Below are positions 6,816 through 12,951 of a DNA stretch of 12,951 nt, piece by piece; the first letter of the stretch is position 1, and each line of letters starts with the position of its first letter. The translations under genes and the position numbers were made by a program. The stretch lies in contig JAOZTW010000029.1 in assembly GCA_029938985.1 (NCBI GenBank), positions 4,650 through 17,600 on the forward strand, read 5' to 3'. Origin of the DNA: Bacteroidales bacterium. GTDB lineage: Bacteria > Bacteroidota > Bacteroidia > Bacteroidales > JAOZQN01. The notes below the pieces were generated by a model that saw only the letters and a list, made by a program, of their open reading frames with translations, was not told where the DNA came from and ran no database searches.

Positions 6816-7282
6816 ATAATTGCAAGTATATAAAAGTGAAATTCCAACATCATTTCCAAGCTTTTGAAAAAGATAAAAGAGTGTTTTAAAACAATAATAA
6901 ACTGAATATTTTGAATTGAAAATTTTGCAAATAAACAAATTTGAAAATATAACATCAAAATTTTTTTCAATTTTTTTTTTTTTTGCTAAAAAAAAAGCAA
7001 TCTAACTACCTATATATCTTGAATTAAAACATAAATATTTTTTTTTAATAAAAATTCCAATTCAACTACCAATTATATGAGTTTTAATAAATACAATTTT
7101 TTATACATATTAAATCAAATTATTATTTTATTTTAATGTACCTTATAAAAAAAATAAATCACTTTAAAATACAGTTATTCAGGTAATAATCATTTTTAAA
7201 TTATTTAAAATTGTTATTAATTGTACAATTAACTTGATTTATTATTTTTTTATATTAGCTTTGCGGTTTAATTTTATAAATT
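6816..7282. other. 467-base spacer between divergent genes
   Basis: No supported gene lies here. It is nearly pure A/T and holds a T14 run (6971-6984) and an A9 run (6988-6996) framed by TTGC and GCAA, a possible degenerate relative of the GGCATATT element (7103-7142), and at its right end the promoter of the penicillin-binding protein gene. For the LRR-ATPase, minus-strand TATACTTG (6830-6823) is one base off the -7 consensus, but its TTG is only 14 bases away and it would give an almost leaderless transcript, so I do not call it. Confidence 0.6.
7234..7263 (+). promoter_or_regulatory. Bacteroidetes-type promoter of the penicillin-binding protein gene
   Basis: TTG (7234-7236) is followed after 19 bases by TAGCTTTG (7256-7263), a full match to TTG/TAnnTTTG. 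The transcript would start near 7270, leaving a leader of only about 13 bases before the ATG at 7283. Confidence 0.75.
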
Positions 7283-9721
7283 ATGAAAGCAAAAAAATAT
7301 CAAATAGCAATAATAGCACTACTTTGGGTTGCAGTGCTATCACCAGTGATTTTCCTCACTACAATATTCTCATTAATATCTTATGGTCATATTGGCTATA
7401 TTCCTGATTTTGAGGAGTTAGAAAACCCTAAAAGTAATCTCGCCACAGAAGTTATTTCTGCCGATGGAGTTGTTCTTGGTAAGTTTTATATAGAAAACAG
7501 AACAGTTGTAAAATTTGAAGATTTATCTCCAAATCTCGTTAATGCACTTGTAGCCACAGAAGATATACGATTTTATAAACACTCTGGTATAGATGCAAGA
7601 GGACTTGCAAGAGTGCTTTTTAAAACAGTTATTCTTCGCAAAAATACTGGTGGTGGTAGTACAATTACGCAACAACTTGCCAAAAATCTTTACCGAATGA
7701 GAGAGCAAACCGAAGGTAAGAAAAAATATAAAACAAAAATTGGAAAAAAATGGGGTGTAGTAATAATGAAATTTCAAGAGTGGGTTACTGCAGCTTTACT
7801 CGAAAAAAGATACACCAAAGAAGAAATCATGGTAATGTATTTTAACACTGTAACTTATGGTCACAATGCTTTTGGAATAAAATCGGCTGCAAACATTTTT
7901 TATAATACCTCTCCAAATGAATTAAAAATTGAAGAAGCTTCAGTTTTGGTTGGCTTACTAAAAGCACCAACATATTACAGTCCGTTAAGAAACCCAAATA
8001 ACTCAACAGGAAGAAGAAATACTGTTTTTAATCAAATTCAAAAATATCAAACAAAATTAGAAAAAAAAACAGGTTGGAAGCCGTTATCTGAAGCTCAATT
8101 TGATTCACTTAGAGCTTTGCCACTTAAAACAAATTATCAAAAACAAACACATAATGAGGGACTGGCTACATATTTTCGTGAATATCTGCGAGGTTTTATG
8201 AATGCAAAAAAACCAGTTAAAAAAAATTATGCAGGTTGGCAAACACAACAATATTTAGACGATTCTACTCTTTGGTTTTCCAACCCTTTATATGGTTGGT
8301 GTAACAAAAATTTTAAACCAAGTGGCGAAAAATATAATCTTTATAAAGATGGATTAAAAATTTATACCACCATAAATTCACGAATGCAGGGATATGCAGA
8401 AGCATCTGTTGCAGAGCATCTTGGCACAGGCGACAAACCTCTTCAAGATGTATTTTTTGAACACATAAAAAATAGAGACCATAGTCCTTATCATTATAAA
8501 TTAAAGAAAAAACAAGTTGAGAATATAATCTACTCAACAATGAAAAGAACAGAACGATATAGAGCTTTAAAAAATGGTCATTTAGATTCAACCGAAATTT
8601 ATGCAAATTTTAACAAACCAGTGAGAATGAGCATATTTACATGGAACGGTTACAAAGACACCTTAATGTCTCCAATGGATTCAATTTATCATTATAAAAA
8701 ATATCTGAGGGCTGGTTTTGTTTCAATTGAACCAAAATCTGGACACGTAAAAGCTTATGTAGGAGGTATAGATTACAATCATTTCAAATACGACCATGTT
8801 ATGGTAGCTCGTCGTCAGGTTGGTTCTACATTTAAACCGTTTGTTTACACACTTGCGATGATGCCGGGAGGCTACTCGCCTTGTTATAAGGTAAATAATG
8901 TTTCTGTTACATTTGAAGTACCAAAAGGAAATAATAAAATGAAACCTTATACTCCAAAGTTTTCTAAATCAAAATTTGATGGGCAAAAAATAAGCCTGAA
9001 ACTTGGACTTGCATTATCATTAAATCAAATATCGGCTTGGGTAATGAAACAATACAAACCAGAATCGGTAATTGAAATTGTACGTTCACTTGGAGTAAAA
9101 AGCCCCTTAGACCCAGTATTTTCGCTTTGTGTTGGTGCTGGCGAAGTTAAACTAATTGAAATGGGAGGAGCATATTGTGCCTATGCAAATAAGGGAGTTT
9201 ATACAAGTCCTATATTTGTTACAAAAGTGGAAGACAAACATGGAAATATTATAGCAACATTCAATTCGCAAAAAAACCAAGCATTTGACGAACACACAGC
9301 CTACAGAGTTTTACAACTTATGCGTGGTGTTATTCAGTTTGGAACAAGTACACGTATGTGGCGAACATATAAATTAAGGAATGTTATTGCAGGAAAAACT
9401 GGAACTACTAACGATAACTCAGATGGTTGGTTTATGGGAATAACTCCAAAATTAGTTTCAGGAGCTTGGGTTGGTGGAGAAGAACGAGGAATACGTTTTT
9501 CGTCCACAAGATTAGGACAGGGAGCAAACATGGCATTGCCAATTTGGGCATTGTATATGCAAAAAGTATATGCCGACGAAACTTTGCCCTACTCTACCAA
9601 AGATAAATTTGAGAAACCAAAAATTGACGATGATATTATAACCGATTGTGATGATTTTGACAATAATGATTATGACATAATAAATAATGGTAGTCTTTTA
9701 ATTATTGATGATGATTATTAA
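7283..9721 (+). CDS. mrcA: Class A penicillin-binding protein (PBP1A-like glycosyltransferase/transpeptidase)
   Basis: This 812-residue enzyme polymerises and cross-links peptidoglycan on the outer face of the inner membrane. A membrane anchor (about residues 7-33) is followed by a GT51 glycosyltransferase domain with ATEDIRFYKHSG (catalytic Glu93) and GGGSTITQQLAKNLY (123-137), and by KRYTKEEIMVMYFN (175-188). The transpeptidase domain has the three penicillin-binding motifs: STFK (Ser515, Lys518), SLN (579-581) and KTGTT (705-709). Length is usual for Bacteroidetes PBP1A. The last 32 residues are an odd tail with 12 aspartates that belongs to neither catalytic domain. The start is supported by a consensus promoter 20 bases upstream. 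The gene appears to be transcribed alone; atpB follows after 196 bases. The symbol is assigned by domain layout; it could equally be called pbp1A or ponA. Confidence 0.95.
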   Translation: MKAKKYQIAIIALLWVAVLSPVIFLTTIFSLISYGHIGYIPDFEELENPKSNLATEVISADGVVLGKFYIENRTVVKFEDLSPNLVNALVATEDIRFYKHSGIDARGLARVLFKTVILRKNTGGGSTITQQLAKNLYRMREQTEGKKKYKTKIGKKWGVVIMKFQEWVTAALLEKRYTKEEIMVMYFNTVTYGHNAFGIKSAANIFYNTSPNELKIEEASVLVGLLKAPTYYSPLRNPNNSTGRRNTVFNQIQKYQTKLEKKTGWKPLSEAQFDSLRALPLKTNYQKQTHNEGLATYFREYLRGFMNAKKPVKKNYAGWQTQQYLDDSTLWFSNPLYGWCNKNFKPSGEKYNLYKDGLKIYTTINSRMQGYAEASVAEHLGTGDKPLQDVFFEHIKNRDHSPYHYKLKKKQVENIIYSTMKRTERYRALKNGHLDSTEIYANFNKPVRMSIFTWNGYKDTLMSPMDSIYHYKKYLRAGFVSIEPKSGHVKAYVGGIDYNHFKYDHVMVARRQVGSTFKPFVYTLAMMPGGYSPCYKVNNVSVTFEVPKGNNKMKPYTPKFSKSKFDGQKISLKLGLALSLNQISAWVMKQYKPESVIEIVRSLGVKSPLDPVFSLCVGAGEVKLIEMGGAYCAYANKGVYTSPIFVTKVEDKHGNIIATFNSQKNQAFDEHTAYRVLQLMRGVIQFGTSTRMWRTYKLRNVIAGKTGTTNDNSDGWFMGITPKLVSGAWVGGEERGIRFSSTRLGQGANMALPIWALYMQKVYADETLPYSTKDKFEKPKIDDDIITDCDDFDNNDYDIINNGSLLIIDDDY

Positions 9722-9836
9722 AAAACTTTTCTTATGTAATCTATTAATTAAATACTTGAAATATAGTCATTTTAATTATTTAGAAATTAAATGAAAAATT
9801 AAATAAGAAAATTGATTAATAATTACTAATTTTAAT

Positions 9837-9867
9837 TTGCCTAATAACAAATAAATTTATTTATTTG
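9837..9867 (+). promoter_or_regulatory. Candidate promoter of atpB
   Basis: TTG (9837-9839) is followed after 20 bases by TTTATTTG (9860-9867), one base off TAnnTTTG. It would give a leader of about 45 bases. The 196-base spacer also holds an A/T-only hairpin (9768-9793) and nothing else that I can recognise. Confidence 0.3.
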
Positions 9868-9917
9868 CGTTTTTAAATAAAAAATAACAACTTTTTAACA
9901 TATAAAACTTATAACTT

Positions 9918-10991
9918 ATGAAACAGTCTATAAGAGTAATTCTAATTCTATTTTTTACTTTTTCAATTACATTTGCATTTGCACAAGGAGAACATGGCGA
10001 CAAACACGATTCGCATAACGAAGAGAAAGAGGGGTTTAATACAGGTGAATTTATCCTCGACCATGTAGGAGATTCCTACGACTGGCATGTTGCAACTTTT
10101 GGCGACTTCCATCTAAGTATTCCATTACCAGTTATTTTATATAGCAAAAACAATGGTGGTGTTCATGTCTTTATGTCATATAAATTTCATCACGGACACG
10201 AAGCTTATAAAGGGTTTGAAATAGCACAAGAAGGAGCCAACAAAGGAAAAATAGTTGAAAGCAGTACTCAAAAAAGACCTTTTTTAGATTTATCTATAAC
10301 AAAACTTGTGTTTTCTTTATTTTTAAGTCTTACATTGATACTTGTTTTATTTCTCACTGTAGCAAAATCATATAAAAAATATCCAGACAAAGCACCAAGA
10401 GGTTTGCAGTCTTTGTTTGAGCCATTAATAATATTTGTTAGAGACGATATAGCAAAACCTGCTATTGGCGAAAAAAAATACGAGAAATTCTTACCATATC
10501 TTTTAACAATATTTTTCTTTATTTTTATAAACAATTTACTTGGTTTAATTCCAATATTTCCAGGAGGAGCAAACCTTACAGGAAATATTGCAGTTACAGT
10601 TGCTCTTGCATTGATAACATTTGTTATAACAACCTTTAACGGAAACTTAAACTACTGGAAACATATATTTTTTCCCTCAGTTCCACACGCACTAAAACCA
10701 ATTATGATCCCTATTGAAATAATGGGAATGTTTATAAAACCATTTGTACTTGCGGTTCGTTTGTTTGCCAACATTTCTGGTGGACACATGGTTGCTCTTG
10801 GTTTTTTTAGTTTAATATTTGTTTTTGCAAACATGTATGGAGTTGGTGCAGGTTATGGAATATCAGTATTTTCGGTATTATTTTCTGTATTTATGACATT
10901 TTTAGAATTTCTTGTTGCATTTATTCAAGCCTATGTATTTACATTGTTATCATCTATATATTTTGGTATGGCAACAGAAGAACATCATTAG
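9918..10991 (+). CDS. atpB: F-type ATP synthase subunit a
   Basis: This 357-residue membrane protein forms the proton half-channels of the Fo motor next to the c ring. It starts with a signal peptide (about 1-23, ending FAFAQG), then a hydrophilic, His-rich stretch (24-120), an amino extension usual in Bacteroidetes a subunits. The channel domain has membrane segments near 128-148, 191-212, 222-240, 265-285, 289-308 and 313-348. The essential arginine is Arg281 in LAVRLFANISGGH, and FIQAYVFTLL (335-344) is the conserved last helix. Nothing is missing. The neighbourhood is unusual: in most Bacteroidetes atpE, atpF, atpH, atpA and atpG follow at once, but here a small-gene region comes next for at least 1.9 kb, and a penicillin-binding protein gene precedes it. 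Confidence 0.97.
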   Translation: MKQSIRVILILFFTFSITFAFAQGEHGDKHDSHNEEKEGFNTGEFILDHVGDSYDWHVATFGDFHLSIPLPVILYSKNNGGVHVFMSYKFHHGHEAYKGFEIAQEGANKGKIVESSTQKRPFLDLSITKLVFSLFLSLTLILVLFLTVAKSYKKYPDKAPRGLQSLFEPLIIFVRDDIAKPAIGEKKYEKFLPYLLTIFFFIFINNLLGLIPIFPGGANLTGNIAVTVALALITFVITTFNGNLNYWKHIFFPSVPHALKPIMIPIEIMGMFIKPFVLAVRLFANISGGHMVALGFFSLIFVFANMYGVGAGYGISVFSVLFSVFMTFLEFLVAFIQAYVFTLLSSIYFGMATEEHH

Positions 10992-11013
10992 AGTAAAAAA
11001 GTATTATTTTTTT

Positions 11014-11268
11014 AATAATTTGAACTTTTAAAAAAAAGTAAAAAATGGATAATACAATTACAGATGAATATAAAATACGTATATTAAGTAGTTAATCATA
11101 TATAAACGTCACTTTTTAAGGTCAATTTAGCATTATGCTTCGTTGTAAAAGATTACAATATAAGTAAAATGCAAATATTTTACGCCTTGCCTAATATAAA
11201 AATATCCTATAGAAAAGTGTCTTTACCTACTTATGAACGAAAAATGGGACGAAAAAAAGATAAAATAA
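11014..11268 (+). pseudogene. Broken copy of the start of the TPR gene, split by a small element
   Basis: Bases 11014-11086 repeat the leader and first codons of the TPR gene at 12292-12400 (AATAATTTGAACTTT, then ATG at 11045 reading MDNTITDEYK against MDNTITGEYK). A 22-base deletion shifts the frame after codon 10. A 145-base element then interrupts the copy, and similarity resumes at 11232 (ATGAACGAAAAATGGGACGAA, reading MNEKWDE) before a TAA at 11266-11268. Only about the first 29 codons of the 182-residue gene are represented. It cannot make a working TPR protein. It lies 23 bases behind atpB and ends one base before the next gene. Confidence 0.85.
11085..11233. mobile_element. 145-bp MITE with TA target duplication (IS630/Tc1-like insertion pattern)
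   Basis: Bases 11087-11231 are absent from the matching place in the intact TPR gene (around 12382), which therefore shows the empty site. TA occurs once there but on both sides here (11085-11086, 11232-11233). The ends are AGTAGTTAA and, inverted, AGTAGGTAA, and a second inverted pair lies further in (GTCACTTTT and GACACTTTT). TA duplication and size fit the non-autonomous relatives of IS630/Tc1 elements, though the transposase family is inferred. There is no open frame inside. Confidence 0.75.
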
Positions 11269-11269
11269 G

Positions 11270-11563
11270 GTGAATAAAAAAAGAAAAAATAACGAAAAAG
11301 AGTATAAAAATTGGGAAAATAATTCTAAAGGTGGCAGACTTTATTGGAAAGAAATTAAAGCAGGCGATAAAAGTGAAAAAATAGCACGATACGAGAAAGA
11401 AGTAGATAAAGACGAAATAACACAAAAATTTATTCAAAAGATATTTGATAAGAAGGGTAAGTTAACCGAAATACACGAAAAATTTCCTATTGATAAAGGA
11501 CATCTTATATTAACTGTATTTATATTAGTTACGGTAGGAATTTTATTAACATTTTTGACATAA
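11270..11563 (+). CDS. Small protein with one carboxyl-terminal membrane segment, unknown function
   Basis: This 97-residue product starts at GTG (the only in-frame start after a stop at 11261). A very basic, hydrophilic amino part (lysine and glutamate rich, about residues 1-55) is followed by KGKLTEIHEKFPIDKGH (57-73) and a single membrane segment at the end (about 74-95), so it is probably tail-anchored with the bulk in the cytoplasm. I do not recognise the family. It begins one base after the TPR pseudogene's stop; its original 5' end could have been changed by that rearrangement. The next gene follows after 2 bases, so the two are probably translated together. Confidence 0.65.
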   Translation: MNKKRKNNEKEYKNWENNSKGGRLYWKEIKAGDKSEKIARYEKEVDKDEITQKFIQKIFDKKGKLTEIHEKFPIDKGHLILTVFILVTVGILLTFLT

Positions 11564-11565
11564 TT

Positions 11566-11856
11566 ATGCAAATAACAAAAAATATACTTTGTGAAAAGAT
11601 ATTAGATTTTTTAAATAGCAAAATTACAAACGAAGAGTTTGTTTGCTGGGCAGAAAATGCTATGCTTATAGGAGAATATGAAGAGCAGTATTTTGATATT
11701 ATTTCAGATACAATTTCACGTATTGGAATAAACAATGTCAAAGGTTTTGAGTTAGAAAAAACATATTTTTTTGATATTATAGAAACACTCAATTATTATA
11801 ACACTTCTGAAAAGAAATATAATAAAAAAGAGTCCAATGATTTAATTTATGTTTAG
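11566..11856 (+). CDS. Small acidic protein with a WAENAM motif, unknown function
   Basis: This 96-residue protein is predicted to be mostly helical and soluble. The stretch ILDFLNSKITNEEFVCWAEN and following AM (residues 12-33) resembles a scattered family of short bacterial proteins with an LxxWAENAM core that I remember from accessory regions, often near toxins or their immunity proteins; I cannot name it with certainty. DIISDTISRIGI (44-55) continues that pattern. The ATG lies 2 bases after the stop of the membrane protein gene, which suggests one unit. An immunity or antitoxin role is a guess from size and setting; no toxin gene is visible in the window. Confidence 0.7.
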   Translation: MQITKNILCEKILDFLNSKITNEEFVCWAENAMLIGEYEEQYFDIISDTISRIGINNVKGFELEKTYFFDIIETLNYYNTSEKKYNKKESNDLIYV

Positions 11857-11862
11857 TTCTTT

Positions 11863-11980
11863 GGCTACCCACGTAAAGTTGTACATCGCTATCGCACAGA
11901 CAATTGTATATAAACTGTCGGCGTGGCTTTAAGCCACACCGACAGTTTATATACAATTGTCCAACTTTAAACGGGTAGCC
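11863..11980. mobile_element. 118-bp palindromic element with a 31-bp stem
   Basis: The ends GGCTACCC and GGGTAGCC bound a palindrome centred on base 11930. The inner stem 11899-11929/11931-11961 pairs 30 of 31 positions. The outer 19-base arms (11863-11881 and 11962-11980) match at 16 of 19, and 17 extra bases (11882-11898) bulge out on the left. It is clearly richer in G and C than its surroundings. No target duplication is visible and no T-run follows, so it is more likely a small mobile element than a plain terminator, though it could also end the 11270-11856 transcript. Together with the bases up to 12035 it fills the gap between two small genes. Confidence 0.7.
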
Positions 11981-12035
11981 AGCAGGTATTGTAGCCTTAG
12001 TTATCAAATTGTTATCTGGAAAAAATAAATAAAAA

Positions 12036-12296
12036 ATGACATTATCACTAAAATACATTTTTGTCTCTATAGTTTCAATTTTAAGTATAAGTCTAATTTT
12101 TTTTGATAAAATAGAAATTGGAATTGGTTTACTTGTGGTTAGTCTTTTTTTTGCATATAGAGAACATAACAAAAACAAACGTAAAAGTAATAAACAAAAA
12201 CACACCACCAAACGTTCTGGAAAAGTTTATGATATTGAACAAAATAATAAACGAAGTAAGAAATATAAGAAAAAGAATAACCCAAACAAAAAATAA
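12036..12296 (+). CDS. Small membrane protein with basic tail, unknown function
   Basis: This 86-residue product has two short hydrophobic segments (about residues 4-22 and 26-41), possibly a hairpin in the membrane, and then a highly basic tail (about 43-86) rich in lysine, asparagine and arginine that should lie in the cytoplasm and may contact nucleic acid or membrane phospholipid. I do not recognise a family. The start MTLSLK is preceded by an A-rich tract as in neighbours. It ends 25 bases before the TPR gene, so the two may be co-transcribed. Composition is low-complexity, which lowers confidence. Confidence 0.5.
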   Translation: MTLSLKYIFVSIVSILSISLIFFDKIEIGIGLLVVSLFFAYREHNKNKRKSNKQKHTTKRSGKVYDIEQNNKRSKKYKKKNNPNKK

Positions 12297-12400
12297 TTTG
12301 AACTTTAAAAAAAAGTGAAAAATGGATAATACAATTACAGGTGAATATAAAAAAATAATAAGTGATATACTTAATACGTATATTATGAACGAAAAATGGG
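12292..12400 (+). repeat. Intact partner of the direct repeat at 11014-11253
   Basis: This segment covers the 30-base leader and roughly the first 26 codons of the TPR gene. It matches 11014-11086 plus 11232-11253 apart from a few substitutions, a 22-base stretch missing in the left copy, and the inserted element. The pair brackets the genes at 11270, 11566 and 12036 in direct orientation, so recombination between the copies would remove them all. Confidence 0.75.
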
Positions 12401-12870
12401 ACGAAGCAAAAAAAATACTCAAAGACGAATTAGAAAAAACACCAGAAGACCATTGGTTAATAACTCAGCTTAGTGAAATTTATTATGAAAAACATGATTA
12501 TGAAACAGCATTAAAATTATCTACAAAAGCGATAAAATTAGCACCTAATTGTCCATTAGTTATTAACGATTATGCTCTTCATTTGTATATGCACGAAAAA
12601 GATGATTTAGCAATTGAAAATTGGAACAAATTATTACAAGAAGGTGTAGAAAAAATAGCTTATGGAGAGTGTGGAGAAGGACTACAACAAGCAAAATCAA
12701 TGCTTAACGATGTGAGAATGAGAATGGCACTAAGTTATAGCGAAACAGGACAAAAAAATAAAGCATTATTTTTTTATAAGGAACACTTAAATAATAGAAA
12801 AAGAGGACTTTATAGTAACTTTACAAAAAAAGAAGTAGAAAAAGAAATAAAAAAATTGGAGCAAATGTAG
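12322..12870 (+). CDS. Tetratricopeptide-repeat protein, unknown function
   Basis: This 182-residue soluble protein is built of TPR helix pairs: about residues 22-55 (EKWDEAKKILKDELEKTPED), 57-90 (with YYEKHDYETALKLSTKAIKLAP), 91-110, and, after a linker with GECGEGLQQAKSMLNDVRMRMAL (116-138), a last pair at 134-160 (YSETGQKNKALFFYKEHL). The linker motif GEGxxxAKSxxND is shared with a family of short solitary TPR proteins in many bacteria, of unknown role. TPRs normally bind other proteins or peptides. Its leader and first codons also occur, broken, at 11014-11253, so it, or its 5' part, has been duplicated. It is the last complete gene in the window. The remaining 81 bases contain nothing that I can support. 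Confidence 0.8.
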   Translation: MDNTITGEYKKIISDILNTYIMNEKWDEAKKILKDELEKTPEDHWLITQLSEIYYEKHDYETALKLSTKAIKLAPNCPLVINDYALHLYMHEKDDLAIENWNKLLQEGVEKIAYGECGEGLQQAKSMLNDVRMRMALSYSETGQKNKALFFYKEHLNNRKRGLYSNFTKKEVEKEIKKLEQM

Positions 12871-12951
12871 AGTTGCTTTAATTTTAATAACAGTATTATT
12901 TATAAAAATTATAACAAGAAGCATAAAAAAATAGCCGATGGTGATTATTGC

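Noticed and set aside
6816..6938. 41-residue amino extension of the LRR-ATPase
   Set aside because: It is low-complexity and shows no domain or signal feature; Met42 begins just before the first repeat helix. It cannot be fully excluded.
6998..7090. Two AACTACC-containing blocks spaced 60 bases apart, resembling a two-repeat CRISPR
   Set aside because: Only about 19 of 33 positions agree, the stretch between is low-complexity A/T, and no cas gene is near.
9768..9793. Terminator after the penicillin-binding protein gene
   Set aside because: An inverted repeat of about 9 A/T-rich pairs without a following T-run; it could be chance in this composition.
11000..11020. Terminator after atpB (ATTATT/AATAAT hairpin)
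   Set aside because: The stem is six A/T pairs only and lacks the stability expected of an intrinsic terminator.
11863..11980. Integron attC site between small gene cassettes
   Set aside because: GTCCAAC fits RYYYAAC, but it lies on the right side and the matching GTTRRRY box is missing, so the boxes are in the wrong order for attC; no integrase is visible.
12868..12951. In-frame continuation of the TPR gene past its TAG to the window end
   Set aside because: Twenty-seven open codons without a start can occur by chance, and the 182-residue product already has the expected family end.

Overview
The window is strongly AT-rich DNA from a member of the Bacteroidetes (Bacteroidota). The evidence is: promoters of the Bacteroidetes sigma type (TTG, 17-23 bases, TAnnTTTG) in front of several genes; a TopA ending in Topo_C repeats instead of zinc fingers; an ATP synthase a subunit with a cleavable signal peptide and His-rich amino end; and starts without clear Shine-Dalgarno sites. 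Genus cannot be told.

Layout. Bases 1-7000 carry minus-strand genes: a membrane-anchored metallophosphoesterase (126-1226), a deoxynucleoside kinase (1485-2099), DNA topoisomerase I (2360-4843) and a leucine-rich-repeat protein fused to an OLD/ABC-type ATPase (5220-6815). A 467-base spacer (6816-7282) separates these from plus-strand genes: a class A penicillin-binding protein (7283-9721) and ATP synthase subunit a (9918-10991). After atpB the expected atpE is absent. Instead there is an accessory stretch of small genes (11270-11563, 11566-11856, 12036-12296, 12322-12870), none with a known function. It begins with a broken copy of the start of the last gene, a TPR protein.

The spacers are unusually rich in structure. 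A 123-bp palindromic element with an exact 8-bp target duplication lies between topA and the kinase gene. Two versions of another palindromic element, differing by an exact 98-bp segment, each carry a consensus promoter pointing at topA or the kinase gene. A 145-bp element with TA duplication sits inside the TPR pseudogene, and the intact TPR gene serves as its empty site. A 118-bp element with a 31-bp stem lies among the small genes. Heptamer arrays overlap the stop codons of the phosphoesterase and LRR-ATPase genes.

The housekeeping genes serve separate jobs: dNTP salvage, supercoil relaxation, cell-wall synthesis and proton translocation. The best candidate for an undescribed system is the LRR-ATPase, whose design (repeat sensor plus OLD-like ATPase) resembles stand-alone defence proteins. 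The second is the small-gene cluster behind atpB, flanked by direct repeats and full of small mobile elements.
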